Source of the DNA: Bdellovibrionaceae bacterium UBA1609
GTDB lineage: Bacteria > Bdellovibrionota > Bdellovibrionia > Bdellovibrionales > UBA1609
NCBI GenBank assembly: GCA_002321895.1
Contig: DCMZ01000003.1
Span: 1-64,000, forward strand
Reading direction: 5' to 3'
DNA: 64,000 bases
The notes beneath the pieces are model-generated. The model was not told where the DNA came from. It made no database searches and saw only the letters and a program-made list of their open reading frames with translations. A program made the position numbers and the translations under genes. Shown piece after piece: positions 8,604 through 17,790 of this stretch (the stretch's first letter is position 1; each line of letters begins with the position of its first letter).

Positions 8604-9290
8604 ATTAAATATCAAATACGAAAATATCACTTTTGCCTGGCGATCCCCCTATTTTTAGCTAGCTCGTCTTGGGCCATGAAACCGGCCCCCTTCAAAAAGT
8701 ACAAACTAGAACACTTGGGGACGTCTTATGCTCCCACGGAACAATCTCCAAACTGCAATAGGTTCGGATTGAACTCCACACCCAAAAAAGTGTATGAAAT
8801 CATCAATACCGGTAAAGAAATTTGGAAAGTCGTCAAAGACAACAAACCCAAAGTGAACCTACACATTAACGCGGCCAATGCCTTACCGAAGAACATCGAT
8901 CACTGGTCTTCCATGGAATGTTGGATGCCTACGGCATTTCAAAAATTCAGAATCACTTATGACAATATATTTAATATAGAAGTGCTCAAGCTGGAGTTTA
9001 AAGTTCAATACACCTACGGTGGTCAATGGCAAGGCCAAGGCCATTACCTTAAAAACGTCACTGTTATTCCTACCAAAGTAGAAGTGGCCTGGGCCCACGA
9101 ACTCAATGTCTCAGTTCATATCGACAACATTGTGAATTTAAACTCTGTGGAGTTTCCTATAGCTGGTATGGAGGTGAATTTATTTTGGGACTTCGAGAAC
9201 CCCGTGAATCATGTTCAAGAATCAGAGTCCTACTTTATTAATGGCCAAGGTCATTTTATGGAGCTCAATCAGTGGACTGTGCCCCAATAA
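8604..9290 (+). CDS. Exported protein of unknown function with a probable ATT start codon
   Basis: The first ATG in frame (8676) has no ribosome site. Reading the same frame upstream to ATT 8604 adds 24 residues that form a textbook signal peptide: a basic start (KYQIRKY), a hydrophobic core (CLAIPLFLA) and cleavage at SSSWA. A perfect AAGGAGG at 8592-8598 sits 5 bases before ATT; the frame is closed by TAG at 8574, and no ATG, GTG or TTG lies between. The 228-aa precursor's mature part is rich in Asn, Trp and aromatic beta-strand patterns and matches no family I know. If ATT is not the start, the gene would be an unexported 204-aa product from 8676. Confidence 0.65.
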   Translation: MKYQIRKYHFCLAIPLFLASSSWAMKPAPFKKYKLEHLGTSYAPTEQSPNCNRFGLNSTPKKVYEIINTGKEIWKVVKDNKPKVNLHINAANALPKNIDHWSSMECWMPTAFQKFRITYDNIFNIEVLKLEFKVQYTYGGQWQGQGHYLKNVTVIPTKVEVAWAHELNVSVHIDNIVNLNSVEFPIAGMEVNLFWDFENPVNHVQESESYFINGQGHFMELNQWTVPQ

Positions 9291-9309
9291 TTCAATGCTA
9301 CAGCGACTT

Positions 9310-11991
9310 CTAACTTTGAAGTCGCTGAAGAGCCTCTCTCAAGCCGGTGATTTTAGATGTAAAAGTCACCAATTGCTTTTTACCATCTTCCACTACGTCT
9401 TCCGGCGCATTCTTCAAAAAGTTTGGGTTAGAAAGCCGCTTACTTAACGAAGCCTGTTCTTTTTCTACCTTTTCAATATTCTTCTGTAGACGCTTCACTT
9501 CTTCCTCAATATTCACAATACCCTCTAGCGGTACAATAACATCCACGGAAACATCTCCCTGCCGCACAGGTGCAACAGCACACTTAGAAAGTGATTCCGC
9601 CTCATCAATGACTAAATCTCCCACTCCAGCCAAAGCCATAATGGCAGATTTGTTCTCACCCAGAATTTTCTGTCCACGATCTTCTTTCGGAGTCATAATG
9701 ACTTTTAACTTCTCTGAAGGTTTAATCCGATTTTCACCTCTGATGTTACGCACAGCCGTGATAACTGCACGTACTAAATCAAGATCGAAAGCCACTTCGT
9801 CAGATCCTAACTCAAGTAACTCTTTGTCATTCCTAGGTGTCGGGTACTTATCAATAACCACCGCTTCGCCTTTGATAGGAAGCTTTTGATATAAAACTTC
9901 CGTAATGAAAGGTGTGAACGGATGCATCAGTCGCATAATTCTATTAAGTACTGTTGCCAGCACCCATTGCGTTGCCTTTTTCTCTGAGGCATCATCTCCG
10001 TACAGAACCGGCTTTGAAAACTCTAAGTACCAATCACAAAACTCATGCCAGGCAAATCCATAAATAGATTGAGCCGCTTCAGAAAACTTATATTGCTTCA
10101 GTGCCTGATCCACTTCTTCTTCACAGAGCTCCAACTTTTTAATAATCCACTGATCGGCGTAGGTCATATCCGATTTACTCGGCTGATCTCCATCCTTAGG
10201 CACTTCAAAATCATTTAAATTTTGTAAAGCAAATCGGACGGCATTCCAAAGCTTGTTCATAAAGTTTCTCTGGCCTTCCAGTCGCTGCATGGAAAACTTT
10301 ATGTCTCGCCCTGCACCAATTTGGGAGATAAGAGTAAATCTCAATGCATCAGCACCCCACTCTTCAATAAGTTCCACGGGATCCATAGCATTACCCAGAG
10401 ACTTAGACAGCTTACGTCCCTGGCTATCCCTAACAAGTCCATGAATATAGACGGTTCTGAAAGGGACATCTTCCATGAACTCAAGACCCATCATCATCAT
10501 GCGGGCCACCCAGAAAAAGATGATATCCTGGCCCGTCACCAATACGTTTGTGGGATAAAAAGTTTTAAGCGCTTCTGTCTCTTCTGGCCAACCGAGAGTT
10601 GAAAATGGCCAAAGTGCAGACGAGAACCATGTATCTAAAACATCTTCCTCTTGTACCACTTTGCTGGACCCACATCCTGAACAGGCTGTAGCATCCTCAA
10701 CTGAAACAGTCACATGACCACAATCATCACAGGTCCATGCTGGAATTCTATGACCCCACCAAAGCTGCCGGGAAACACACCAGTCCTGAATGTTATTCAT
10801 CCAATGCAGATAAGTTTTGGTCCACTTTTCAGGTTCAAAAACAGTGGTTCCACTTTCTACCACTCGCTTTGCAGGAATAGCTAAATCTTTAGTGCTTACA
10901 AACCATTGATCGGAAAGGAATGGTTCGACCACACATCCTGAACGAGAACAATGCCCAACGCTCAATTCGTGAGGTTCAATTTTTACCAGTAGTCCTAAGT
11001 CTTCCAGATCTTCAACAACCTTTTTTCTAGCTTGAGCGGAAGTTAATCCTTGGTATTTTTCCGGAACGTTTTCATTTAACGTACCATCTGCATTCAGAAT
11101 ATTAATAAACTCTAAATCATGTCGCTTACCGATTTCATAGTCATTAAAGTCATGAGCGGGAGTGATTTTAACGACTCCAGAACCAAACTCTTTATCGACA
11201 TACTCATCGGCAATCACTTTAATCTTGCGACCCGTTAGAGGTAGCTCAATCTCTTTGCCCACTAAATCTTTATAACGATCATCATCTGGGTGAACACATA
11301 CGGCGGTGTCTCCCAGCATAGTTTCAGGTCGAGTGGTCGCTACAACAGCCCCGTCCTCAGTCCCAGAAATGGGATAACGTATATGCCAAAGCGATCCTTT
11401 GGTTTGTTTGTGATCCACTTCCAGGTCGGACAAGGCCGACTGCAATGCGGGAGACCAATTGATTAAACGGTTTCCTTTGTAGAGGTAACCCTTTTCATAA
11501 AGAGAAACAAAGACCTTTCTAACAGCCTTTGATACTCCGGAATCTAAGGTAAACACCTGGCGATCCCAATCACAGGAATCGCCCAATCGAGTCATTTGCT
11601 CAACAATCCGATTGCCATAGGTGTTTTTCCATTCCCAAACTTTTTCAACAAAAGCCTCTCTCCCCAATTCTTGGCGAGTGATGCCTTCTTCTTTTTTTAG
11701 GGATTTTTCCACCACACTTTGGGTGGCAATTCCCGCATGATCCGTACCAGGTAACCAACAAGTATTGAAACCGCTCATTCGCTTCCATCTAACAAGTACA
11801 TCCTGAATGGTATGATCCAATGCGTGGCCCATATGCAACTGACCCGTCACATTAGGTGGCGGTAAAATGACACAAAAAGGAGGTTTAGTTGAGACATCCT
11901 GGGATTTAAAATACCCTTGTTCCACCCACCAACTATAAGTGGATTGTTCAACTTCTTGGGGACTATAGCGATCAGATAATTCGTTACTCAT
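9310..11991 (-). CDS. valS: Valine--tRNA ligase
   Basis: Class I aminoacyl-tRNA synthetase charging tRNA-Val. The HIGH-equivalent is in PPPNVTGQLHMGHALDH and the KMSKS-equivalent is GRKLSKSLGN. The CP1 editing domain holds TTRPETMLGDTAV, and a zinc-knuckle-like Cys cluster (CDDCGH ... CSGCGSS) sits in the middle. The C-terminal coiled coil (about residues 820-893) is typical for ValRS. ATG 11991 is preferred (AAAGGAAG just upstream, 893 aa) over ATG 12018. Confidence 0.97.
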   Translation of the reverse strand: MSNELSDRYSPQEVEQSTYSWWVEQGYFKSQDVSTKPPFCVILPPPNVTGQLHMGHALDHTIQDVLVRWKRMSGFNTCWLPGTDHAGIATQSVVEKSLKKEEGITRQELGREAFVEKVWEWKNTYGNRIVEQMTRLGDSCDWDRQVFTLDSGVSKAVRKVFVSLYEKGYLYKGNRLINWSPALQSALSDLEVDHKQTKGSLWHIRYPISGTEDGAVVATTRPETMLGDTAVCVHPDDDRYKDLVGKEIELPLTGRKIKVIADEYVDKEFGSGVVKITPAHDFNDYEIGKRHDLEFINILNADGTLNENVPEKYQGLTSAQARKKVVEDLEDLGLLVKIEPHELSVGHCSRSGCVVEPFLSDQWFVSTKDLAIPAKRVVESGTTVFEPEKWTKTYLHWMNNIQDWCVSRQLWWGHRIPAWTCDDCGHVTVSVEDATACSGCGSSKVVQEEDVLDTWFSSALWPFSTLGWPEETEALKTFYPTNVLVTGQDIIFFWVARMMMMGLEFMEDVPFRTVYIHGLVRDSQGRKLSKSLGNAMDPVELIEEWGADALRFTLISQIGAGRDIKFSMQRLEGQRNFMNKLWNAVRFALQNLNDFEVPKDGDQPSKSDMTYADQWIIKKLELCEEEVDQALKQYKFSEAAQSIYGFAWHEFCDWYLEFSKPVLYGDDASEKKATQWVLATVLNRIMRLMHPFTPFITEVLYQKLPIKGEAVVIDKYPTPRNDKELLELGSDEVAFDLDLVRAVITAVRNIRGENRIKPSEKLKVIMTPKEDRGQKILGENKSAIMALAGVGDLVIDEAESLSKCAVAPVRQGDVSVDVIVPLEGIVNIEEEVKRLQKNIEKVEKEQASLSKRLSNPNFLKNAPEDVVEDGKKQLVTFTSKITGLREALQRLQS

Positions 11992-12128
11992 TAGGTCTTC
12001 CTTTAAACCTCCGTACATTATCTCATTTGCTCATGTCAGACAACCGCCTACAGGACCTGAATGGGGCCCCGTAATACGCGATACTTATCAATTAAAGGTA
12101 ATTATTACAGTAACTTATAGAAACCCCC

Positions 12129-12500
12129 TTAGAAAGAGATCTCTTCCCCTTCAAGGAACCTCTCTACCGCTGGCCATCCCCCCTCAACCACATAGAGGTT
12201 TGCAAAAGCCGTCGAGTCTAACTTGTGAAAGCCCTTGTTGGAAACCCGCTCTTTATCGGCAATCAGCACAACGGGATGAGCACCATCAATCATCTTCTCT
12301 TCTAAATGATTTTGAAGGCCATCCAAGGAACAACTGGTACAAATAGATTTGTAGGGCATTAAACTTTCACTCCAGTCCATTTCTGGAGTCAGATTCACCA
12401 ACAAAAACCCCACTTGGTTGTTGGCCAAATTCTGCAGCTGGAAGGGATTTATAAACGCCACACCCTTACGAGAATTAAACAGACTCACTGGGATTCCCAT
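12129..12500 (-). CDS. Rhodanese-like protein lacking the active-site cysteine
   Basis: 123 aa. The C-terminal half reads like a rhodanese/sulfurtransferase domain (HPVVLIADKERVS, then LYVVEGGWPAVERFL with the hallmark GGW), but the active-site loop that should start with Cys after the VVLxx strand is Ala-Asp-Lys-Glu. It is therefore probably catalytically dead, unlike typical PspE/GlpE proteins. Two Cys elsewhere (ICTSCS) are not in the active position. The start overlaps the end of the MFS transporter gene by 26 bases, indicating translational coupling. Confidence 0.6.
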   Translation of the reverse strand: MGIPVSLFNSRKGVAFINPFQLQNLANNQVGFLLVNLTPEMDWSESLMPYKSICTSCSLDGLQNHLEEKMIDGAHPVVLIADKERVSNKGFHKLDSTAFANLYVVEGGWPAVERFLEGEEISF

Positions 12501-13722
12501 CTTTAATCACCAAAGAGGACTGAGGCAGTTTTTTTGAATGCTTCATTACTAGTAAAAAGCCAATAAAAACCAAAGCCGCGCCCGCCAGGAACGGAAACTC
12601 TTTGGAAATATCTCGATAATAAAGACTACCCAACGCTGGCCCAATAATGCGGCCCATTGCCGCCAAAGATTGGGTGACCCCAAGAACGACACCCTGCTCT
12701 TCTGGCTTTGCCATTAAGCTGATACTTCCGGTCATTGTTGGGTTTGAGAGTCCAATACCAATACCTAAAAGTGTAACAAAGACTCCTAAAACGGGAATAG
12801 AAGGACTGATAGCCACACCTATCAAAGCGAGGGAATAGATAATTAAAGATACCTTCAATAACTTCCGCTCCCCCCATTTTGGGAGCAGCTTTCTTACAAA
12901 GTAACCTTGGGTAAAAACCATCACTAAACCCATATAGGCAAATCCATAGCTGGCCTCGGTTAAACCCCAGCTGAATTTATCATCCACATAGAGAAACATT
13001 GAGACTTCCATATGCCCCATGGCAATCATACAAAACAAATAGATCCACATTGGGATACGAATATCGTCCCCAAATAAATAGTTTTTTAAGCTGGATAGCC
13101 TCGCCGACAGCCCGGGCCGTCGATTTTGGTCGGCCAGCTTAGGATCTCGACTTTCCTTTAAAACAAAAAATGCAAAAATAAAATTTATTAAACAAATACC
13201 ACCCGCCACTACGGCTCCAAAACTTTGACCAAAAGGAGGCATATCACCCAACTGCTGACCGATGTCTCCAAAAAACCCACCAATGAAGGGACCAAATACA
13301 AATCCCATCCCGATCGCTGCACCAATAAGTCCCATGGATTGCGAACGCTTCTCGGGAGGAGAAATATCCGCCACGTAGGCCATCGCGGCACTAATATTAG
13401 CTCCAAATACACCAGCGAAAAATCGAGCCACAAAAAGTCCCAAATAGGAAGTGGCGAATGCAAACCCTACATGAGAAACACTGGCGCCCAACAAACTCAT
13501 AAGAATGATGGGGCGACGTCCATACTTATCACTCAATTGGCCCCAAAAAGGTGAAAAGCAAAACTGCATGAGTGAGTAAATCGCCATTAAAAGGCCCACC
13601 TGCAGCGCATCCGCATGAAACTCGCGAGCCAAGTAGGCATGCAATGGGATCACTACCCCAAAACCAACTAAGTCTATAAAAACAGTTAGAAAAATTATTA
13701 ACAATGACCGTTTGCGGTTCAT
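12475..13722 (-). CDS. MFS transporter, TetA-like drug/H+ antiporter family
   Basis: Twelve-segment inner-membrane transporter. The loop 2-3 signature is GQLSDKYGRRPIIL and the motif-C-like region of TM5 is GAAIGMGFVFGPFIGG, both typical of DHA1 drug:H+ antiporters such as TetA. N-terminal TM1 (FLTVFIDLVGFGVVIPL) also fits that group. The substrate cannot be told from sequence. ATG 13722 with AGGTGGG upstream is chosen over a GTG two codons earlier; 415 aa. Diverges from an outer-membrane protein gene with only 25 bases between the two start codons. Confidence 0.88.
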   Translation of the reverse strand: MNRKRSLLIIFLTVFIDLVGFGVVIPLHAYLAREFHADALQVGLLMAIYSLMQFCFSPFWGQLSDKYGRRPIILMSLLGASVSHVGFAFATSYLGLFVARFFAGVFGANISAAMAYVADISPPEKRSQSMGLIGAAIGMGFVFGPFIGGFFGDIGQQLGDMPPFGQSFGAVVAGGICLINFIFAFFVLKESRDPKLADQNRRPGLSARLSSLKNYLFGDDIRIPMWIYLFCMIAMGHMEVSMFLYVDDKFSWGLTEASYGFAYMGLVMVFTQGYFVRKLLPKWGERKLLKVSLIIYSLALIGVAISPSIPVLGVFVTLLGIGIGLSNPTMTGSISLMAKPEEQGVVLGVTQSLAAMGRIIGPALGSLYYRDISKEFPFLAGAALVFIGFLLVMKHSKKLPQSSLVIKDGNPSESV

Positions 13723-13741
13723 ACCCACCTAATGTTTTAAT
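13712..13741 (+). promoter_or_regulatory. Possible promoter of the 13748 gene, leaderless
   Basis: TTGCGG (13712-13717), an 18-base spacer, TTTAAT (13736-13741), then 6 bases to ATG 13748. There is no ribosome site. The -35 box would lie inside the start of the divergent MFS gene. Confidence 0.35.
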
Positions 13742-13747
13742 GATGTT

Positions 13748-14818
13748 ATGAATAATAAGGTGTGCTGTGCAATCTTACAACTACTCCGACGGCATTCGCT
13801 GCTATTCGTTGCTATCTATGTAGTACTTATAGTCTCAGAAGTAGCTCTAGCGCAGATCATTCGATTCCGCCCTGGCCGATTACGGTTTGAAACTCAAGTG
13901 AGCCAATATTCAACCACCGACAACTATGATTTCCCAGGTGGAAGTTTTACCTCTTTAGGAGACGGAAAATACTATCAATATTTACGCTCCCACTCCGAGT
14001 TTATATACGACTATTCCGATAACTGGTCTTTAACAGCTGGATTAACGGGTTCAATGGCAACCAGTGACGACAAAACTGACGTGAGAAAGAGCACTCGAAT
14101 TCATCGCATGAACTTTAAAGCTCAATACATAGCCATTCGAAAGGGATTTCAGCTGGTTCCAGAGATCGAAGCTTCCTTTTCACTTTTTGATATTGCTGAT
14201 GATGTGGACGAGGTTTTAGTTGATGATGATCTCACTCGATTGCAATTTGGCGCGTGGCTACAGAAACGATTTTTCACTTTAAATAACTACATGTATTTAG
14301 GGTATCAATACCGGTCTGATGATTTTTCTAGCCTAGGCATTTATAAGATCGGGACATACAAAAGATTAAAAAACTACTACTTGGGTCTCGAGTTGAATGG
14401 ATTCTCCTCACTGACGGATGATAAGTATGTCGATACGCCCATCAACCGTACGGTGATTACAAGTAGAGTGAACGCGGGAAGCTTGGCTCAATATGCCGTT
14501 AACCCAAGCGTGACCAATGCCAGCGTTTGGGCGGGATACAATTTTGCCAGAAACTTTATTTTTAAATTAGGCTATGATCAATCCATCAATGGCGAATCCT
14601 ATGGGAGCGGCCAAACCATTTGGTTAAAAATGGAGATCCGTTCCATCTGGCAAGGCCCCGGTAGCGCTCCTCCTGCTAACGAACAAAATAATTTGAAAAA
14701 TGAATTCGTTCCATCAACTGTGAAAGAGGATGAAACCATTCAGGAACTCTTTTTAGGTGAAGAGGTGGAAATGGAATTGGAACGTAAGCGTCGCAAGTCC
14801 GACGATGATCAGTTCTAA
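13748..14818 (+). CDS. Predicted outer-membrane beta-barrel protein
   Basis: 356 aa. A long signal peptide (hydrophobic core LLFVAIYVVLIVSEVALA, cleavage near residue 36) precedes a mature protein made of repeated amphipathic strands ending in aromatic residues (for example YQYLRSHSEFIYDYS, YMYLGYQYRS, YYLGLELNGF), as in outer-membrane channels. About residues 310-356 form a charged, Glu/Lys/Arg-rich tail that does not look like a barrel. No family recognised. It starts 25 bases from the divergent MFS gene and shows no Shine-Dalgarno. Confidence 0.65.
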   Translation: MNNKVCCAILQLLRRHSLLFVAIYVVLIVSEVALAQIIRFRPGRLRFETQVSQYSTTDNYDFPGGSFTSLGDGKYYQYLRSHSEFIYDYSDNWSLTAGLTGSMATSDDKTDVRKSTRIHRMNFKAQYIAIRKGFQLVPEIEASFSLFDIADDVDEVLVDDDLTRLQFGAWLQKRFFTLNNYMYLGYQYRSDDFSSLGIYKIGTYKRLKNYYLGLELNGFSSLTDDKYVDTPINRTVITSRVNAGSLAQYAVNPSVTNASVWAGYNFARNFIFKLGYDQSINGESYGSGQTIWLKMEIRSIWQGPGSAPPANEQNNLKNEFVPSTVKEDETIQELFLGEEVEMELERKRRKSDDDQF

Positions 14819-14832
14819 GCACACATGGCTTA

Positions 14833-14855
14833 GTCCCATTGAATCTAAATGGGAC
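14833..14855. terminator. Weak hairpin between convergent genes
   Basis: GTCCCATT (14833-14840), loop GAATCTA, AATGGGAC (14848-14855), a perfect 8-bp stem between the ends of two convergent genes. A short T-run (TTTT) comes only after 6 further bases, so it is a weak terminator candidate for the plus-strand gene. Confidence 0.4.
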
Positions 14856-14872
14856 CCGCCACTTTTAGTTCT

Positions 14873-15265
14873 CTATTTACGAGTAGCAATAACCTTTAAA
14901 TTCATTTCTGGCTTACCTTTTTGCCCCACAGAAATTAAAGCCTCTTCTCCAGCTTTAGCCAGAATAATTGGATGAGAAATGATTTTTCGGGAGCCATCTT
15001 TTTCAAGGTGACCCACTTTAAACTTCATAAGGATGCCTTTATTACCTTCGATTTCCCCTTCAGTGGCAACCACTTCAAAAAAAGTCCTCTCCTTTTCATT
15101 TTCGCTCACCACAGAACCCATTTTACCTTCTTCAACGGCAACACTCATGGTCGAGTCCGACTTCCCCTCAATAGAAAAACTCATCTTAATCTGATAGGTA
15201 TTATTGGGTGCAGCAAGTACTGAAGCTGAAACCAGCACTGCGATGATAGTCATAAATACTTTCAT
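14873..15265 (-). CDS. Small exported protein of unknown function
   Basis: 130 aa with a Sec signal peptide (MKVFMTIIAVLVSASVLA, cut near residue 19). The mature part is a short all-beta pattern ending in GEEALISVGQKGK...MNLKVIA. This is reminiscent of the secretin-N/BlaR-associated strand pattern where a Gly-x-x-Ala-x-Ile-x-Val-Gly turn precedes the last strand, but the likeness is too weak to name a family. It has Shine-Dalgarno AAGGAGAAT and lies downstream of the divIVA terminator, so it is its own unit. Confidence 0.7.
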   Translation of the reverse strand: MKVFMTIIAVLVSASVLAAPNNTYQIKMSFSIEGKSDSTMSVAVEEGKMGSVVSENEKERTFFEVVATEGEIEGNKGILMKFKVGHLEKDGSRKIISHPIILAKAGEEALISVGQKGKPEMNLKVIATRK

Positions 15266-15370
15266 ATAATTCTCCTTGGTAAATTTAAATGATATTTAAA
15301 CTGCAAGGGTTGGTCATTAAAAATTGGCTCTGCTTGAAGGACGGCCAAATACAGGTCCATTATTTAAAAC

Positions 15371-15399
15371 AAAAAAGGCCACTGTAAACAGTGGCCTTT
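15371..15399 (-). terminator. Terminator of the divIVA transcript
   Basis: On the minus strand AAAGGCCACTG, loop TTTA, CAGTGGCCTTT (15399-15374) runs into further Ts (15373-15371): an 11-bp perfect stem with a U-tract. Confidence 0.92.
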
Positions 15400-15420
15400 C
15401 TAAAATTCATTTTGAAAAAT

Positions 15421-16041
15421 TTAAGCTTCAGCTGATTGGGTGGACTCGTTGATAAGACGATTAATGCTTGAACGAAGACTCTCTTCATCCATCTCTCCGG
15501 TATCTGAAGCTACAGCTTTTGATTCCGTGGATTCGGGAGCTGCTTCTCTGGACTTCTCTTCTACGAACTCCTCACGAATTTGCGGATTAGGCATAACCTC
15601 TTGCCCCTGTTCAATCATTGTTAGGTGTGAATTTATGAGAGCACGCATGTTATTTTCAAACTGCATTCGCACTCGCTTTAAATCAGAAATTTCTTGGTAG
15701 ATTTTCTTCAAAGAGTCCCTTGCATCAGAAACGATTAAGTCCGCTTTTTGCTTAGCATCTCCAATAATCAGCTTCGATTCTCTTTCTGCATCTTTTTGCA
15801 TCTTCTCGGACATACGAGTTGCCGTAGTGATCGTATGCTTTAACAATTCGTCTCTCTCACGAAATTCATTGATTTGAAGTTCTTTTTCTCTAAGAGCCTC
15901 TTTTAAAGAATTTCTTTCTCGAATAAGATTTTCCATTTCGGTGGATACATTTCTTAAAAAATCCATCACCTCATTGGGCTCGAAACCCATCATTTTTCTA
16001 GTAAATGATTTATGTGCGATATCTATTGGAGCTATCTTCAT
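15421..16041 (-). CDS. divIVA: DivIVA-family cell-pole/growth protein
   Basis: 206 aa. The N-terminal DivIVA signature is present (IAPIDIAHKSF then MGFEPNEVMDFL, where membrane-binding and dimer residues sit), followed by a long coiled coil (about 30-150) and a disordered acidic C-terminus. DivIVA proteins mark curved membranes at poles and septa and recruit division or chromosome-segregation partners. ATG 16041 is chosen because AAGGAGT precedes it; an upstream ATG (16092) has no such site and would add 17 non-conserved residues. It follows proC, yggS and maf on the same strand and is closed by a strong terminator. Confidence 0.88.
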   Translation of the reverse strand: MKIAPIDIAHKSFTRKMMGFEPNEVMDFLRNVSTEMENLIRERNSLKEALREKELQINEFRERDELLKHTITTATRMSEKMQKDAERESKLIIGDAKQKADLIVSDARDSLKKIYQEISDLKRVRMQFENNMRALINSHLTMIEQGQEVMPNPQIREEFVEEKSREAAPESTESKAVASDTGEMDEESLRSSINRLINESTQSAEA

Positions 16042-16210
16042 GGCTACTCCTTGCATGAATAAGTGTTCATCCCTGAAATTTGACACTTTCATTGAAGTCT
16101 CAGGTTACCCTGCTGTCAAATCCATCCTATCTTAACCTGTCTTTTATACCTTAGTACAGATGGCGATTATAAGAATAGAAGCCACCTAGACCTTTGTCTT
16201 GATCGACAAT

Positions 16211-17041
16211 CTATTGCTTACCCAGCTCTCGATCACGCATAACCGCTTTTTCAAAACTGATACGCAAAGCCCGTTCGATCTCCAGCTCCCGCATGGAGTT
16301 GAGCCCTGCATCCGTGACTCCTTTTTTCGAAACCACCTTCTTCTGCAGTTCCTCAATGGGAGTTTGACTTTGACTGTTGGCCAACTCTGCCGCGCCTAAA
16401 AACGTTTGCAGAACCATTTTTCGTGCATCTTCCCTATTGAAGCCATGCTCTTCCAACCATTCCTGCCAATAAATCATCACTTCAAAAACAAATCCGACGC
16501 CACTTCCGCAGGCAACCGTAAGAGCTTGAAAATGATCCCCTTCTTCTGCGTAAACCACTTCTCCCAGTGGCTTTAAAAAGTCCTCTAAGCCCTCCGACAA
16601 ATACTCGGCATCGCGACTGGTGCAATAACCAATGAGTCCTCGACCCAAGTTCACAGGGGTGTTTGGCATGATCCGAATGATTTTTTTGCAATCAAAAATC
16701 CATTTTTGCAAAGTACTGATTGAAATCCCTGCTGCTAAACTAATAACAATTTTTTCTTCCGAAAAGGTTTTAGAGATAGGCTCAATGACGTCATACAAAT
16801 CCTGTGGCTTCACCGCTAGAAAAATCACATCACAGAGATCTGCCACTTCCTCATTGTTCTTTAGAGTTTTGATCCCGTACTTTTCTGTGAGGTAATCTAG
16901 CTTACGCTTCGTCTTCGCCGTGGCATAAATCCGCTCCGGCTCCATCCCACCAGCCAAAAGGCCACGAATGATGGCCTGACCCATATTACCTGCGCCAATA
17001 AATCCTACTTTTGCTTTTTTAAAGGAATGAAATGTAGACAT
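16211..17041 (-). CDS. proC: Pyrroline-5-carboxylate reductase
   Basis: Last step of proline synthesis, reducing P5C with NAD(P)H. The Rossmann start VGFIGAGNMGQAIIRGLL and the family motifs FLAVKPQD, IIRIMPNTPVN and the C-terminal GVTDAGLNSM are all present; 276 aa is standard. Cytoplasmic. It sits 35 bases downstream of yggS and upstream of divIVA, a conserved neighbourhood. The 169 bases between it and divIVA could hold a separate divIVA promoter. Confidence 0.95.
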   Translation of the reverse strand: MSTFHSFKKAKVGFIGAGNMGQAIIRGLLAGGMEPERIYATAKTKRKLDYLTEKYGIKTLKNNEEVADLCDVIFLAVKPQDLYDVIEPISKTFSEEKIVISLAAGISISTLQKWIFDCKKIIRIMPNTPVNLGRGLIGYCTSRDAEYLSEGLEDFLKPLGEVVYAEEGDHFQALTVACGSGVGFVFEVMIYWQEWLEEHGFNREDARKMVLQTFLGAAELANSQSQTPIEELQKKVVSKKGVTDAGLNSMRELEIERALRISFEKAVMRDRELGKQ

Positions 17042-17076
17042 TCGAGAATAGTAGCTGGATTTCTAAGGATTGAGTA

Positions 17077-17790
17077 CTAATTATCCTCTTGCTGACCCTC
17101 GTTAGACGAGTCTCTGGGCCCCATAAGCTCGGACCCCACCCTCACAAAAGTGGCCCCTTCTTCGATCGCCACAGAAAAGTCGGAACTTGTACCCATTGAA
17201 AGTTCAATCATTCGCTCTGGACTACGATAGAATGTTCGACACTGAGTCAGGAGAGCGCTCATTAATTTGAAGTATTCACGATTAGCTTCAGCATTGCCCA
17301 CAAGTGGAGGCATAGCCATAAGACCTACGACAGTAGTGGCCTTTAATTCATTAGCAAATCGAATGACCTCACCGATTTTACCCACAGAAAACCCTGACTT
17401 CGACTCTTCTTGAGCAATATTCACTTGTAGCAAAACATTCTGGGTTAAATTTTGCTCAATACATACAGATTCAATTTTTTCTAAGTGTTTAATGGATTCC
17501 ACACTGTGAATATAATCTACTCGCCCGACAATTTTTTTAATTTTTTTTGACTGAATAGCTCCTATAAAATGCCATTCTATATCATCCGGAAGTTTTTCAG
17601 ATTTTTCTTCCAGTTCCTGAAGATAATTCTCTCCAAACCGCCTATGCCCTAAAGCATATAGCTCTTTGATTTTATTAATACTCTGAAATTTACTAACCGC
17701 GATGAGCTTAATTTCTCCATCGAAGGCAGAACGAGATTTTGAATGATCAATTACACTTAAAACACTTTTAAGATTTTGTTCGAGCGACAT
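17077..17790 (-). CDS. yggS: YggS/PLPBP pyridoxal-phosphate homeostasis protein
   Basis: PLP-binding alanine-racemase-fold protein that buffers vitamin B6 and affects amino-acid metabolism; it has no known catalytic activity. Evidence: LIAVSKFQS with the PLP-bonding Lys, RFGENYLQE, EWHFIGAIQSKKI, and the phosphate-binding LSMGTSSDF and FVRVGSELMG at the end. 237 aa is typical. It overlaps the end of maf by 23 bases, so the two are translationally coupled. Confidence 0.95.
   Translation of the reverse strand: MSLEQNLKSVLSVIDHSKSRSAFDGEIKLIAVSKFQSINKIKELYALGHRRFGENYLQELEEKSEKLPDDIEWHFIGAIQSKKIKKIVGRVDYIHSVESIKHLEKIESVCIEQNLTQNVLLQVNIAQEESKSGFSVGKIGEVIRFANELKATTVVGLMAMPPLVGNAEANREYFKLMSALLTQCRTFYRSPERMIELSMGTSSDFSVAIEEGATFVRVGSELMGPRDSSNEGQQEDN

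Noticed and set aside
9301..9327. Hairpin CAGCGACTTC/GAAGTCGCTG at the valS stop codon
   Set aside because: No U-run on either strand, so not called as an intrinsic terminator.
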